This document shows, piece by piece, positions 7,580-16,776 of a stretch of 32,909 nt of DNA. Source of the DNA: Nesterenkonia sandarakina (GTDB taxonomy: Bacteria; Actinomycetota; Actinomycetes; Actinomycetales; Micrococcaceae); the NCBI RefSeq assembly GCF_003003175.1, contig NZ_PVTY01000019.1, forward strand, positions 1 to 32,909, given 5' to 3'. A program made the translations under genes and the position numbers. How positions within the stretch are numbered: the stretch's first letter is position 1; every line of letters begins with the position of its first letter. The notes under the pieces are model-generated. The model did no database searches, was not told the origin of the DNA, and worked only from the letters and a program-made list of their open reading frames with translations.

Positions 7580-8902
7580 ATGCTTCCCCGCGAAAACCTT
7601 CCCCCTCGCGGCCAGGACGGCACACCCGCTCGGCGCACCTACGCGTACCGCACCCTCGGGCTTGCCACTGCCGCACTTCTGATGACCGCCTGCAGCCCTG
7701 CGGTGTTCCACCCCGCTGCTGTGCAGCAGAGCGCATCCCAGGCTGCCCCGGCCTTCGCGCCGGATGACGCGGCGGCCGCTGAGGAACAGCCGGCAGCGGA
7801 CCAGGAAGCCTTCACCCAGGCACCCGCGCCGAGCACCACCGACGACGACGACGACGCGGTCGCCCCGCTGCCTGCGCTCGCCGCCGAGGTGAAGAGCGCG
7901 CGGGAGATCCAGCGCGAGGCGGTGGCCGATGGTGCCTCCGCCCTGGAAGCCGCGCACCAGGAGCATCTGGCTGAGCTCGCCGCCGAGGAGGAGCGACTCG
8001 AGCGGGAGCAGGCCGAGGCAGAGGCAGAGATCGAGCGGCAGCGACTCGAGGACCAGGCGGCCGAAGCGGCCGCCCGGGAAGAGCGTGCGGCGGCCGAAGG
8101 GGACGAGGCCGAAAAGCGCGAGGACGAGGCGGTTTCTGAGGCACCCGTGGAACAAGACACCCCGGCCGAGCCGACCCCGGAGGCGCCCGAGCAGGCTGCG
8201 CCCGAGACCTCCACCGACGCCCCGGTCTTCACCGGTGATCTCGACGACTACCTGGAGGAGCTGGCCGCCTTCCATCCCGGTGACATCTCGATCAGCGTCG
8301 CCGAGCTCGGCGGCCAGGGCCGCACCGGTTCCACCGCGGGCGGCGAATCCCGGGTCAGCGCCAGCACCTATAAGGTCTTCGTGGCCTACGGGATTCTCAG
8401 CCGGGTCGAGTCCGGAGAGATGGACTGGGACGACCCGATCGACGGCGGACGCGATCGCGCGACCTGCCTGGCCGACATGATATCGGTCAGCGACAACCCC
8501 TGCGCGGACTTCTTCCGCGACGAGATCGGCTGGGAAGGGCTGCGCGACATCGCCGCGGAGACCGGCGGTCCCGCCACGGACTTCATCCCGGCCTACGCAC
8601 GCACCTCGGCCAACGACCTCACCGGGTTCATGACCAAGCTGGAGTCCGGCTCGCTGGATATCAGCGCCGTGGGGCGCTCACGCCTGCTCGGCGCGCTGGA
8701 GTCCAACATCTTCCGCGAGGGCATCGGCGCCGGAAGCGCCGGATCGGTGCTGAACAAAGTCGGTTTCGTCGACGGCTACCTCAACGACACCGCCATCGTC
8801 CGGCACCCGCAGGGCACCTACGTGCTGACCATCATGTCCGAGGGCTCGGACTGGAACGCGATCAGCACCATCAGCAGAGACGTCGAGGCCGCCCTGTACT
8901 GA
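7580..8902 (+). CDS. lipoprotein with coiled-coil stalk and class A beta-lactamase-like domain
   Basis: A 440-residue serine-hydrolase-like lipoprotein. The N terminus has ARRTYAYRT followed by a hydrophobic run and a lipobox-like LLMTAC (Cys about 38). Residues 60-100 are acidic and Ala-rich. Residues about 105-185 are a charged Glu/Arg/Ala helix, probably a coiled coil, followed by a Pro/Glu spacer to about 215. The C-terminal domain has the class A penicillin-recognising motifs: STYK (S262-K265, SxxK), SDN (304-306) and a KVG triad (NKVGFVDG) in place of KTG. Cys 296 and 308 flank SDN and could pair. ATG 7580 is preferred over GTG 7562 because TACGAT lies 7 bases before it. The substrate may be peptidoglycan-related or a beta-lactam; resistance cannot be claimed. 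Confidence 0.8.
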   Translation: MLPRENLPPRGQDGTPARRTYAYRTLGLATAALLMTACSPAVFHPAAVQQSASQAAPAFAPDDAAAAEEQPAADQEAFTQAPAPSTTDDDDDAVAPLPALAAEVKSAREIQREAVADGASALEAAHQEHLAELAAEEERLEREQAEAEAEIERQRLEDQAAEAAAREERAAAEGDEAEKREDEAVSEAPVEQDTPAEPTPEAPEQAAPETSTDAPVFTGDLDDYLEELAAFHPGDISISVAELGGQGRTGSTAGGESRVSASTYKVFVAYGILSRVESGEMDWDDPIDGGRDRATCLADMISVSDNPCADFFRDEIGWEGLRDIAAETGGPATDFIPAYARTSANDLTGFMTKLESGSLDISAVGRSRLLGALESNIFREGIGAGSAGSVLNKVGFVDGYLNDTAIVRHPQGTYVLTIMSEGSDWNAISTISRDVEAALY

Positions 8903-8904
8903 TC

Positions 8905-8929
8905 AGCTCCGCCCGCCAGCGGGTGAGCT
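8905..8929. terminator. weak hairpin between convergent genes
   Basis: AGCT and CCCG arms pair with CGGG and AGCT (8905-8929) in the 69-base gap between the convergent beta-lactamase-like gene and der. There is no T-run on either side, so termination is only a guess. Confidence 0.25.
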
Positions 8930-8971
8930 CGATCTGCACAGGACGGCCTCGAGCCGCCGAATCTCGGCGAC

Positions 8972-10513
8972 CTACTTGCGCTTGCGCTTCTCGCGCACGC
9001 GCATCGAGACCTCGATCGGTGACCCGGTGAAGTCGAAGGTCTCACGCAGCCGGCGGGTGATGTAGCGCCGGTAGCCCGGATCCAGGAACCCGGTGGTGAA
9101 GAGCACGAAGCGCGGGGGCTTCGTCGAGGGCTGGGTGGCGAAGAGGATCCTGGGCTGCTTGCCGCCGCGGACCGGGTGCGGGTGGGCCGCGACCAGTTCC
9201 CCGAGGAAGGCGTTGAGCCGACCGGTGGAGATGCGTCGTCCCCAGCTGGTCAGCGCGGTGTCCAGGGCCGGGGCGAGCTTGTCCTTGTGCCAGCCGGTCA
9301 GCGCGGAGATGTTGACCCGTGGGGCCCAGGCGATGTGCGCCAGGTCCCGGGTGACTTCGCGCTCGAGGTAGTAGCGGCGCTCCTCATCCATCAGGTCCCA
9401 TTTGTTGTAGGCCACCACCAGGGCGCGGCCGGAGTCCACCGCCATCTGGATGATCCGCACGTCCTGCTCGGAGACGGGCTCCTCCACCGAGAGCAGCACC
9501 ACCGCGACCTCGGCCTTGTCCAGGGCGCGCTGGGTGCGCAGCATCGCATAGTACTCGGAGCCCGAGGCCATGTGCTGACGACGCCGGATGCCGGCGGTGT
9601 CCACGAAGCGCCAGGTCTGGCCGCCGAGTTCGATGAACTCATCGACCGGGTCCATGGTGGTGCCGGCCACGGAGTCCACGACCACGCGCTCGGAGCCGGC
9701 CAGCTTGTTCAGCAGCGAGGACTTGCCCACATTGGGCCGTCCGACCAGCGCCACGCGGCGCGGACCGCCGGTGGGGATCATCCCGCCGTGCTCGGCGAAC
9801 TCGGGCATCGCCTTCACGGCGGCGTCGAGCAGGTCACCGGTGCCGGTGCCGTGCAGCGCCGAGACCGGGTAGGGCTCGCCGAGTCCGAGGTTCCAGAGGC
9901 CGTAGACCTCGCTCATGTGGGAGGGTGCGTCGACCTTGTTGGCCACCAGCAGCACCGGCTTCTTCTTGCGGCGCAGCATCCGCACCACGGCCTCGTCAAC
10001 GGCGGTGGCGCCGACGAGTCCGTCGACGACGAAGATCACGACGTCGGCCTCGTCCACGGCCATCTCGGCCTGTTCGGCGACGCGCTTGTGCATGCCGCGG
10101 GCGTCCTGCTCCCAGCCGCCGGTGTCGACCAGGGTGAAGTCCTTGCCGTTCCACTCCGCGTCATAGGAGACGCGGTCGCGGGTCACGCCCGGCACGTCTT
10201 CGACCACGGCTTCCTTGGAGCGGGTGATCCGGTTGACCAGCGTGGACTTGCCGACGTTGGGGCGTCCGATCACGGCCAGGGCCGGCGGGGCGGCGACATA
10301 GGGCTCGTAGTCCTCGTCGTCCTCGTCGAACTCCAGGACCGCGGCGTCTTCCTCGGCCAGCTCGTAGTCGGAGAGTCCGGCGCGCAGCGCGGCGGCGCGG
10401 GCCTCGGCCTCCTCCTCGGTGATCGACGCCAGCCGTTCGGCCAGTCGGTCGTCCTCCACGGCCGGAATGTATTCCGGGGAGTCGGAGGAATTGTTCTCAG
10501 CGTTATTCGCCAC
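8972..10513 (-). CDS. der: ribosome-assembly GTPase Der (EngA)
   Basis: Der is the double-GTPase needed for 50S ribosomal subunit maturation. Two P-loops with identical GRPNVGKS motifs sit at residues 83-90 and 258-265. The first G domain has DTGGW at 130-134 and NKVD at 192-195; the second has DTAGIRRR and NKWD. The C-terminal KH-like domain ends in the basic tail VREKRKRK that contacts rRNA. The first 75 residues form an acidic extension typical of actinobacterial Der proteins, making it 513 residues rather than about 450-490. It is the last gene of the minus-strand operon and overlaps cmk by 11 bases, so translation is probably coupled. Confidence 0.97.
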   Translation of the reverse strand: MANNAENNSSDSPEYIPAVEDDRLAERLASITEEEAEARAAALRAGLSDYELAEEDAAVLEFDEDDEDYEPYVAAPPALAVIGRPNVGKSTLVNRITRSKEAVVEDVPGVTRDRVSYDAEWNGKDFTLVDTGGWEQDARGMHKRVAEQAEMAVDEADVVIFVVDGLVGATAVDEAVVRMLRRKKKPVLLVANKVDAPSHMSEVYGLWNLGLGEPYPVSALHGTGTGDLLDAAVKAMPEFAEHGGMIPTGGPRRVALVGRPNVGKSSLLNKLAGSERVVVDSVAGTTMDPVDEFIELGGQTWRFVDTAGIRRRQHMASGSEYYAMLRTQRALDKAEVAVVLLSVEEPVSEQDVRIIQMAVDSGRALVVAYNKWDLMDEERRYYLEREVTRDLAHIAWAPRVNISALTGWHKDKLAPALDTALTSWGRRISTGRLNAFLGELVAAHPHPVRGGKQPRILFATQPSTKPPRFVLFTTGFLDPGYRRYITRRLRETFDFTGSPIEVSMRVREKRKRK

Positions 10514-11216
10514 GGGATGCTCCTGCAGATGGGATCGAGAGTGGTTCGGCGGAGGCCTGTTCCACGCGCTGGATCAGCGCGTCGATGGTCTCCTGAAAGG
10601 TCAGGTCCGAGGAGTCCAGCACGGCGACGCCGTCGGCTGCCTCGGTGAAGTTCGATGCGGTGGAGTCGCGAGTGTCCCGGTCGATCACCTGGCGGCGCAG
10701 CGCCTCGGCGGACTCGGTGCCGCCCAGCTGCAGGCCGCGGCGGCGCAGCCGGGCCTCCGCGGAGGCGGTGAGCAGCACGCGCACCTGCGCGTCGGGGGCC
10801 ACCACCGTGGTGATGTCGCGGCCCTCGGCCACGATGAATCCGGAGTCGTCGATGATCCGGCGCTGGGCGGCGATCAGCAGCGCCCGGGCGGGACGGTTGG
10901 TGGCGATTTCCGAGACCCGCTCGGAGATCCGGGGCTCACGGATGGCGGCGGTGACGTCGCTCTGTCCCACGGTGATGATCTGGTGCTCCGGGTCGGTGGA
11001 GATCGTCAGCGGGATCTCTTCGACGGCGACGGCTACGGCCTGTTCGTCGTCGAGGTCCACCCCCTGGGCGAGGCAGTACCAGGTCGCGGCGCGGTACATC
11101 GCCCCGGTGTCCAGGTAGGCGGCGCCGAGCTGGCTGGCCACGGCGCGGCAGACGCTGGACTTCCCGGACCCTGAGGGTCCGTCCACCGCGACGATCAGGC
11201 GCTGTCCTTGACTCAC
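10503..11216 (-). CDS. cmk: cytidylate kinase
   Basis: Cmk phosphorylates CMP and dCMP to the diphosphates using ATP. The P-loop GPSGSGKSS lies at about residues 13-21, followed by the nucleotide-binding [18 protein letters not shown] typical of cytidylate kinases. Later come the [14 protein letters not shown] segment and an R-rich lid region ([13 protein letters not shown]). I prefer the GTG at 11216, which forms a GTGA overlap with the tyrA stop and has GGAAGG about 10 bases upstream. The ATG at 11234 is in frame and would add 6 residues. At 237 residues it matches the usual length. The tyrA-cmk-der order makes a single transcript likely. Confidence 0.95.
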   Translation of the reverse strand: MSQGQRLIVAVDGPSGSGKSSVCRAVASQLGAAYLDTGAMYRAATWYCLAQGVDLDDEQAVAVAVEEIPLTISTDPEHQIITVGQSDVTAAIREPRISERVSEIATNRPARALLIAAQRRIIDDSGFIVAEGRDITTVVAPDAQVRVLLTASAEARLRRRGLQLGGTESAEALRRQVIDRDTRDSTASNFTEAADGVAVLDSSDLTFQETIDALIQRVEQASAEPLSIPSAGASRGE

Positions 11217-12379
11217 GAGAGCACTACCTTCCATCCAAGTTCAGTCATGGCATCGGCGAGCTCGTCCCGCCGTCCGGGGAGCACGGAGAGCTCGACCATG
11301 CCGACCTGGTGGCCGGCGGAGTGCTCCATGCGGAGGTCCTCGACGTTGACCCCGATGGTGGCCACGTCGTTGAGCACCGCGGCGATCTGGCCGGGCTTGT
11401 CGTCGACGATCACGGTGAGCACGGCGAAGGACTGCGGGGGTGCGCCGTGCTTGCCGGGCACCCGGGTGACCCCGGAGTTGCCCTCGGCGATCAGCTGGGC
11501 GATGTCGGCCTGCCCGCCCGGGGCCCGCGGGGCCTCCAGCGTGCTGATCAGCCGTTCCATGTCTTGGCGGAGTCCATAGAGGATCTCCACCACGGGCCGC
11601 GCGTTGGAGGAGAGGATCTGGACCCAGAGTCCGGGGTCGGAGGCGGCGATCCGGGTGACGTCGCGCAGCCCGTTGCCGGCCAGTGCCAGTGCGGAGACCG
11701 GTGCGTCCTGCAGCCGGGACGCCACCAGCGAGGCGGCGATCTGCGGCAGGTGCGAGATCAGCGCCACGGATTCGTCGTGCCGCACCGGGTCCATCTGGTG
11801 CACGGTGGCGCCGAGCCGGCGTCCGAGCTCCTCGGCCCATTCCACGGCCTGAGGTGCGGAGAGCTGCTCGCCGGTGGCGGGGTCCACGGCGGGGCAGATG
11901 ACCCAGGGCATGGAGGTGAAGAGTTCACCGCGGGCGGCGACGGGGCCAGACTTCTCGCGCCCGGCCATCGGGTGGGTGCCCACGTAGCGGCTCAGATCGG
12001 TGCGGGTGAGCGCGGCGTCGTCGTCCTGGGTGAGGTGCAGCAGCGTTGCGAGGATCTCGGCCTTGGTGGAGGCGATGTCGAGCACGACGGCCTCCGGAAA
12101 TCGCACCAGCGCGGCGGCGACCTCGGCGGCGGTCGCCTCCGGGGGTGCGGCGACGACGACGATCTCCGGGGCGGTCTCGGCAGCGGCCCGCTCGAGGATG
12201 GTGCCCGCACCGATGTCGGCGGCGATCGCCTGCGCGGTGGCGGAGGGGTCCGAGAGCAGCACCTGGTGGCCGTCGGCGCGCAGGCCGAGCCCGATGCTGG
12301 TGCCGAGCAGTCCGGTGCCGCGGATCAGCACGGTGGGGGTCTGGCGCACGCTGGCAGGCGTGGCGGTGAGCAGGTTCAT
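11213..12379 (-). CDS. tyrA: prephenate dehydrogenase
   Basis: TyrA oxidatively decarboxylates prephenate to 4-hydroxyphenylpyruvate with NAD+, the committed step to tyrosine. The N-terminal Rossmann motif is GTGLLGTSIGLGLR (residues 21-34). The active-site segment GTHPMAGREKSG starts at 134, and the helical dimerisation region includes HDESVALISHLPQIAASLVA. The last 70 residues (SFAVLTVIVDDKPGQIAAVL onward) form an ACT domain, implying allosteric control by an amino acid, most likely tyrosine. The 388-residue length fits the ACT-bearing actinobacterial form. The ATG overlaps the rluB stop by 4 bases and the stop overlaps cmk. Confidence 0.95.
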   Translation of the reverse strand: MNLLTATPASVRQTPTVLIRGTGLLGTSIGLGLRADGHQVLLSDPSATAQAIAADIGAGTILERAAAETAPEIVVVAAPPEATAAEVAAALVRFPEAVVLDIASTKAEILATLLHLTQDDDAALTRTDLSRYVGTHPMAGREKSGPVAARGELFTSMPWVICPAVDPATGEQLSAPQAVEWAEELGRRLGATVHQMDPVRHDESVALISHLPQIAASLVASRLQDAPVSALALAGNGLRDVTRIAASDPGLWVQILSSNARPVVEILYGLRQDMERLISTLEAPRAPGGQADIAQLIAEGNSGVTRVPGKHGAPPQSFAVLTVIVDDKPGQIAAVLNDVATIGVNVEDLRMEHSAGHQVGMVELSVLPGRRDELADAMTELGWKVVLS

Positions 12380-13401
12380 CGCGCGCCGGCCTCGCTGCTT
12401 GCGTCAGGGCTCGCGGCGGCGTCGTCGCTGTCTGAAGCGGTGGGCGCGGCGGGGCTCGCGGCGTCGTCGCTGCTGGTCAGGTCGAGCAGGTGGCCCAGCT
12501 CGAGCCGGCCGAGTGGGCGCACGGTCCCCTGCTGCTGATCTCCGATGGTGATCTCGCCCAGGGCGGTGCGCACCAGGCGCAGCACCGGGTGTCCGACGTG
12601 GTCGAAGATCCGGCGCACGATCCGGTTGCGTCCCGAGTGCAGGGTCACCTGGATCATGGTGCGCCGGCCGTCGCTGCCCAGCTGCCGGTAGTCGTCCACC
12701 GCGATGGGCCCGTCCTCGAGCTCGATGCCGGCGCGCAGCTTCTTGCCGACCTCTTTATAGACCGGTCCGGCGACCTCGACCACGTAGGTCTTGGGGACCT
12801 CGTAGGAGGGGTGGGTGAGCTTGTTGGCCAGCTCGCCGTCGTTGGTGAGCAGCAGCAGGCCCTCGGTCTCGGCGTCGAGCCGACCGACGTGGAAGAGCCG
12901 GGCGGCCTTCATCTCCTCGGTGAGGTAGTCGTTGATGCAGGGCCGGCCGTGCGGATCGGACATGGTGGTGACCACGCCGGTGGGCTTGTTGAACATCACG
13001 TACTGGTGCTCGACGTTGAGCTGGATGCGCACGCCGTCCACGTGGATGGTGACGTCCTCGGGCTGGACCCGGATGCCGGGTTCGATGATGACCTTGCCGT
13101 TGACCGACACGCGGCCCTCGGAGATCAGTGCCTCGCAGACCCGCCGGGAGGCCACGCCGGCCTGGGCGAGGACCTTCTGCAGCCGCACGCCCTCGGGGTC
13201 GTGGACGGCGGCGAAGTTCTCCTCGGCCTCGTCCCGGCGGGGCTTGGCCCGGCTCGGACCGGTGGAGATCATCCGCTGGGGGTCCTCGGAGGAGAAGGGG
13301 CCCCCGGACTGACCGGCCTTCGGGGTGCGGGCTGCCGTGGCGGCGCGCGGCTCTCGCCGCTGCGCCTCGCGCGCGCGGCGGTCTGGGCCCGAAGAATTCA
13401 T
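12376..13401 (-). CDS. rluB: 23S rRNA pseudouridine synthase (RluB/RsuA family)
   Basis: This enzyme isomerises a specific uridine to pseudouridine in rRNA, in the large subunit if it follows RluB. After a basic, disordered N-terminal tail comes an S4 RNA-binding domain (RLQKVLAQAGVASRRVCEAL, then GRVSVNGKVI). The catalytic domain follows, with the family motif FHVGRLDAETEGLLLLTNDG in which the Asp of GRLD is the nucleophile. HSGRNRIVRRIFDHVGHPV lies near the end. The C terminus is an Ala/Ser/Asp-rich low-complexity tail. I chose ATG 13401, with GGAG close upstream, over TTG 13428. It lies 40 bases after scpB and overlaps tyrA. Confidence 0.93.
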   Translation of the reverse strand: MNSSGPDRRAREAQRREPRAATAARTPKAGQSGGPFSSEDPQRMISTGPSRAKPRRDEAEENFAAVHDPEGVRLQKVLAQAGVASRRVCEALISEGRVSVNGKVIIEPGIRVQPEDVTIHVDGVRIQLNVEHQYVMFNKPTGVVTTMSDPHGRPCINDYLTEEMKAARLFHVGRLDAETEGLLLLTNDGELANKLTHPSYEVPKTYVVEVAGPVYKEVGKKLRAGIELEDGPIAVDDYRQLGSDGRRTMIQVTLHSGRNRIVRRIFDHVGHPVLRLVRTALGEITIGDQQQGTVRPLGRLELGHLLDLTSSDDAASPAAPTASDSDDAAASPDASSEAGAR

Positions 13402-13441
13402 GGTCTCCATTCTATGGGGAGTGTCCAATCCACTTCGCCAC

Positions 13442-14017
13442 TCAGCTCTCGGGGCCGAGCTCTCCTGCTGCTTCGATGCCGGGCAGGTGCGGGGAGAGCT
13501 GCGGAAGCTCCTGCACGGAGTTGATCCCGAGCCGTTCCAGCAGGTCCGCCGTGGTCACGTACAGCGTGGCTCCGGTGAGCGGTTCGGTGCCCGCGGTGTC
13601 GACCAGGCCGCGGGTGACCAGGGTGCGCACCACCCCGTCCACATTGACTCCGCGGATGGCGGCGACCTGGGAGCGGGCCACCGGCTGCCGGTAGGCGATC
13701 ACGGCCAGGGTCTCCAGGGCGGCCTGGGAGAGCCGGGTGGTGGCGCCGCCCAGGACGAAGGCGGAGACCTGCTCGGCGTAGTCGGCGCGGGAGTAGTAGC
13801 GGTATCCCCCGGCGATCTCGCGCAGCTCATAGCCGCGCCGCCGGGACCCCTCGGTGATCCCGTCGATGTCCAGGCGGAGCGCATCGAGCACCGCGATGAC
13901 CTGGTGTTCCGGGATCTCGAGCACCTGGGCCAGCTCCACCGCGGAGACCGGCTCCTCGGTGATCATCAGCACCGCCTCGGCGGCGGCGAGCAGGTCCTCG
14001 CTGATCGGCTCAGCCAT
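13442..14017 (-). CDS. scpB: segregation and condensation protein ScpB
   Basis: ScpB is the winged-helix partner of the SMC-ScpA condensin complex, which organises and segregates the chromosome. Its 191 residues contain two winged-helix domains: LLAAAEAVLMITEEPVSAVE opens the first, and the conserved LSQAALETLAVIAYRQPVAR followed by IRGVNVDGVVRTLVTRGLV marks the second. This latter pair is the ScpB signature. The start ATG overlaps the scpA stop by 8 bases, so equal synthesis by translational coupling is likely. The neighbours parA and scpA share the same cellular role. Confidence 0.96.
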   Translation of the reverse strand: MAEPISEDLLAAAEAVLMITEEPVSAVELAQVLEIPEHQVIAVLDALRLDIDGITEGSRRRGYELREIAGGYRYYSRADYAEQVSAFVLGGATTRLSQAALETLAVIAYRQPVARSQVAAIRGVNVDGVVRTLVTRGLVDTAGTEPLTGATLYVTTADLLERLGINSVQELPQLSPHLPGIEAAGELGPES

Positions 14018-14960
14018 GATCTGGGGTCTCCTTCGGGGCAGCAGCGGCCTGGGCGTCCGGGATGGCCGGGGGCTCGGCCCATTCGGCGGCGGCCCGGTCC
14101 AGCGCCGCGACCTCTCCGCTGGCGGGTCCGGACCAGATGACGCGCAGCTCCCCCAGCGGGGCGTCCTGCTCGAACGCCACGTCCCGGTCGCGGTAGAGCT
14201 CCAACAGGCCCAGGAACCGTACGACGACGACGAGCCGGCTCTCGGCCTCGCGGATGAGCTCGGTGAAGCTGGCCGCGCCGGCCTCGCGCAGGAGCGCGGT
14301 CATCACCGCCATCTCCGCGCGGATGTCCACGGCGTGGGAGTGCAGGTGCTCGAACCGGATGTGGTCCGGCTCCATGGCCGGGCGGGCGAAGGCGCGCTCG
14401 GCGATCGTCTTGAGATCCTCCGGGGTGGACTTGAAGACCAGCTCCGGGAGCAGCTGGGCGAGCTCGGGGTGGGTGCCGGGCTGGCGCGGGAAGCGGTCCG
14501 AGTGCGCCTGGATCTGCTCGGCCAGGTGCCCGGCGATGTGCTTGAACGCCCGGTACTGCAGCAGTCGGGCGAAGAGCAGGTCGCGGGCCTCGAGGGCGGC
14601 GATGTCCTCCTCGGACTCGACCTGCCCGCCGGGCAGCAGCTGGGCCGCCTTCAGGTCGAGCAGGGTGGCGGCGATCAGGATGAAGTTCGAGGATTCATCC
14701 AGCGCCTGATGGTGCGAGAGTCCGCGCACATAGCTGATGAACTCATCGGTGACCGCGGAGATCGCCACGGCGGTGACGTCCATCTCGCGCTTGGCGATCA
14801 GGCCCAGCAGCAGGTCGAAGGGTCCGTCGAAGTTCGCCAGCGAGACGGTGAATCCGGTCGCCGCGGGAGCATCGGGCCCAGCCTCGGCCGGGAAGCGCTC
14901 GGGGCGCCCGGCTGCTTCGGCATCGGTGAGCGCCGCGGCGCCTGCGCCCGGGTGCGCCAC
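14010..14960 (-). CDS. scpA: segregation and condensation protein ScpA
   Basis: ScpA is the kleisin that bridges the SMC heads in bacterial condensin. The N-terminal signature NFDGPFDLLLGLIAKREMDV appears near residue 44, preceded by a variable Ala/Pro-rich tail. Next comes the SNFILIAATLLDLKAAQLLP helix, and a C-terminal winged-helix-like part includes FLGLLELYRD. The total of 316 residues is at the upper end for the family. Translation begins at a GTG whose G is shared with the last base of the parA TAG stop, making the genes contiguous. The three-gene parA-scpA-scpB order is usual in Actinobacteria. Confidence 0.95.
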   Translation of the reverse strand: MAHPGAGAAALTDAEAAGRPERFPAEAGPDAPAATGFTVSLANFDGPFDLLLGLIAKREMDVTAVAISAVTDEFISYVRGLSHHQALDESSNFILIAATLLDLKAAQLLPGGQVESEEDIAALEARDLLFARLLQYRAFKHIAGHLAEQIQAHSDRFPRQPGTHPELAQLLPELVFKSTPEDLKTIAERAFARPAMEPDHIRFEHLHSHAVDIRAEMAVMTALLREAGAASFTELIREAESRLVVVVRFLGLLELYRDRDVAFEQDAPLGELRVIWSGPASGEVAALDRAAAEWAEPPAIPDAQAAAAPKETPDHG

Positions 14961-15901
14961 TAGGGCGAACCACCTCGGAGGATCAGTTCGCGGGCCAGCT
15001 GCCGGTAGGCCTTGGCGCCCTCGTGCTTATGCGCGTAGGCGGTGATCGGCTCCGCCGCGACGGTGGCGTCGGGGAACTTCACCGAGCGCTTGATCACGGT
15101 CTCGAAGACCTTGTCGCCGAAGGCCTCGACGATCCTGGCGATGACCTCTCGGGCATGCAGGGTGCGCAGGTCCACCATGGTGACCACGACGCCGTCGATC
15201 TCCAGGTCCGGATTCAGCCGGTCCTGGACCTTCTCGATGGTGTCCACCAGCAGCGCGACGGCGCGCAGCGCGAAGTACTCGGCCTCGAGCGGGATGACGA
15301 CGCCGTGGGCGGCGGTCAGCGCGTTGACGGTGAGCAGGCCCAGCGAGGGCTGGCAGTCGATGATGATGACGTCGTAGTCGTTGCGGACCTGGCGCAGCGC
15401 GCGGTCCAGGACCTGTTCGCGGGCGACCTCGTTGACCAGCTGCACCTCGGCGGCGGAGAGGTCGATGTTCGCCGGCAGCAGGTCGATGTTCTCCACGTGG
15501 GTGGCGACGATGGCGTCGCGGGTCTTGACCTCGCGCTCCATGAGCACGTTGTACACGGTGGTCTCCAGCTCGTGCGGGCTGGTGCCGAATCCGGCGGAGA
15601 GCGCGCCCTGCGGGTCGAAGTCCACCATGAGCACCCGGCGGCCGTATTCGGCGAGCGCGGCGCCCAGGTTGATCGCGGAGGTGGTCTTGCCCACTCCGCC
15701 CTTCTGGTTGACCATGGCGATGACTCGCGCGGGTCCGTGGCTGCTCAGCGGGGCGGGCTCGGCGAACTCGTGCTTCGGCCGGCCCGTGGGACCCATGATC
15801 GCGTCGCCGTAGATGGTGAAGAGTTCCGTCGGCTGGTCTGCTTCCGACGCGTTCCCTTCCCGGTCAGGCGTCTCGCCCATCCGGGCACCCGGCTCGCTCA
15901 C
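14960..15901 (-). CDS. ParA-family chromosome partitioning ATPase
   Basis: A Walker-type ATPase (MinD/ParA/Soj family). The deviant Walker A appears as NQKGGVGKTTSAINLGAAL, with the signature Lys in KGGVGKTT, and the Walker B-like DFDPQGALSAGFG and IIIDCQPSLGLLTVNALTAA follow. It lies directly upstream of scpA and scpB, as the soj-like gene does in M. tuberculosis. It is probably an accessory ParA rather than the origin-linked ParA, which usually sits beside parB; no parB is visible here. I prefer GTG 15901 with GAGG 6 bases upstream; TTG 15913 is also in frame after a nearby AGGAGG. The first 60 residues are variable. Confidence 0.9.
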   Translation of the reverse strand: MSEPGARMGETPDREGNASEADQPTELFTIYGDAIMGPTGRPKHEFAEPAPLSSHGPARVIAMVNQKGGVGKTTSAINLGAALAEYGRRVLMVDFDPQGALSAGFGTSPHELETTVYNVLMEREVKTRDAIVATHVENIDLLPANIDLSAAEVQLVNEVAREQVLDRALRQVRNDYDVIIIDCQPSLGLLTVNALTAAHGVVIPLEAEYFALRAVALLVDTIEKVQDRLNPDLEIDGVVVTMVDLRTLHAREVIARIVEAFGDKVFETVIKRSVKFPDATVAAEPITAYAHKHEGAKAYRQLARELILRGGSP

Positions 15902-16029
15902 GTGAATCCTCAACTTCCTCCTGCGGACAACAACTTATCCAGGTTACCCCGTGTCATCCGCGAGGCAAGATGCGCAGGCCAAGTAGCACTCGAAGGTTCG
16001 CCAGACCCGGCGGGCCCGGCGGCGGGACC

Positions 16030-16071
16030 TCGGGTCAGGCGGTGCCGCCGCAGGGTCAGGCGGTGCCGCCG
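16030..16071. repeat. tandem 21-bp duplication across a stop codon
   Basis: The 19-base string GGGTCAGGCGGTGCCGCCG occurs at 16032-16050 and again at 16053-16071, giving a 21-bp period. On the minus strand the second copy covers the last codons and the stop of the TRIC-like gene, so the gene end and its stop are duplicated just downstream. This is probably replication slippage, with no coding effect. Confidence 0.75.
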
Positions 16072-16688
16072 CTGGACCGGCGTCCGGCGAGCGGGACCCG
16101 CCAGCCGCGCCTGAGCGAGATCATGCGCAGCGCGAAGACCAGGCTGGAGACCACCAGGCCCGCCCAGATCAGCGGCAGATCGACGCTCAGCACGATCACC
16201 ATGAGGCCGGCGCCGAACATCGCCGGCACCGCGTAGACGCCGCGCGGGTTGAAGATCTGCGGGGTCTCGTTGGCGACCACGTCGCGCATCGCGCCGCCGC
16301 CGACCGCGGTGGTGACCCCGAGCAGCACGCAGGCGATCTCGTTGAGCCCGGCGTTATACGCGATGACCGTGCCGGTGAGGCAGAACAGCGAGAGCCCCAC
16401 GGCGTCGAAGACCAACAAGGTGCGGCGCAGCCGGGTCTCGTGGAGCAGCCCGGTGAGCACCAGGACCACCGCCACCAGGACCGGGGCCAGGTAGATCGGC
16501 TGTTGGAACGCGGCCGGGGGGCCGTCGCTGATGATGATGTCCCGGGTGACGCCGCCGCCGAGTCCGGCCATGGAGGCCAGCAGCAGCGAGCCCACCACGT
16601 CGAAGCCCTTGCGGGCGGCGAGCAGCGCCCCGGAGACGGCGAAGGCGAAGGTGCCCAGCAGCTCCACGGCCAACAGCGCGAGGTCCAT
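16056..16688 (-). CDS. TRIC-family (UPF0126, YadS-like) membrane protein
   Basis: This 210-residue protein has about seven hydrophobic helices arranged as two related halves. Each half carries a Gly-rich motif followed by an Arg-Asp pair: AGLGGGVTRDIIISDGPPAA in the first and TAVGGGAMRDVVANETPQIF in the second. This duplicated pattern is diagnostic of the UPF0126/TRIC family, bacterial relatives of trimeric intracellular cation channels. Bacterial members have been proposed as ion channels or small-acid transporters, and the sequence does not decide between these. It reads toward parA and is separated from it by about 140 bases without an obvious gene. It lies beside prpE in the same orientation. 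Confidence 0.9.
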   Translation of the reverse strand: MDLALLAVELLGTFAFAVSGALLAARKGFDVVGSLLLASMAGLGGGVTRDIIISDGPPAAFQQPIYLAPVLVAVVLVLTGLLHETRLRRTLLVFDAVGLSLFCLTGTVIAYNAGLNEIACVLLGVTTAVGGGAMRDVVANETPQIFNPRGVYAVPAMFGAGLMVIVLSVDLPLIWAGLVVSSLVFALRMISLRRGWRVPLAGRRSSGGTA

Positions 16689-16776
16689 CGGTCTCCCCCT
16701 GTGTCGGCGTGGCCCCGGGTTAACATGTTCACGTGTCCGGGTCTCGGCGGCGCGCGGTCACGCGCCGCCGACCAGC

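Noticed and set aside
7580-8902. calling a beta-lactam resistance gene
   Set aside because: The motifs show a class A-like fold, but KVG, the long stalk and the unknown Glu166 equivalent do not support a resistance claim.
9176-10648. 490-codon plus-strand ORF opposite der
   Set aside because: Der on the other strand has two complete GTPase domains; the antisense frame is an effect of high GC.
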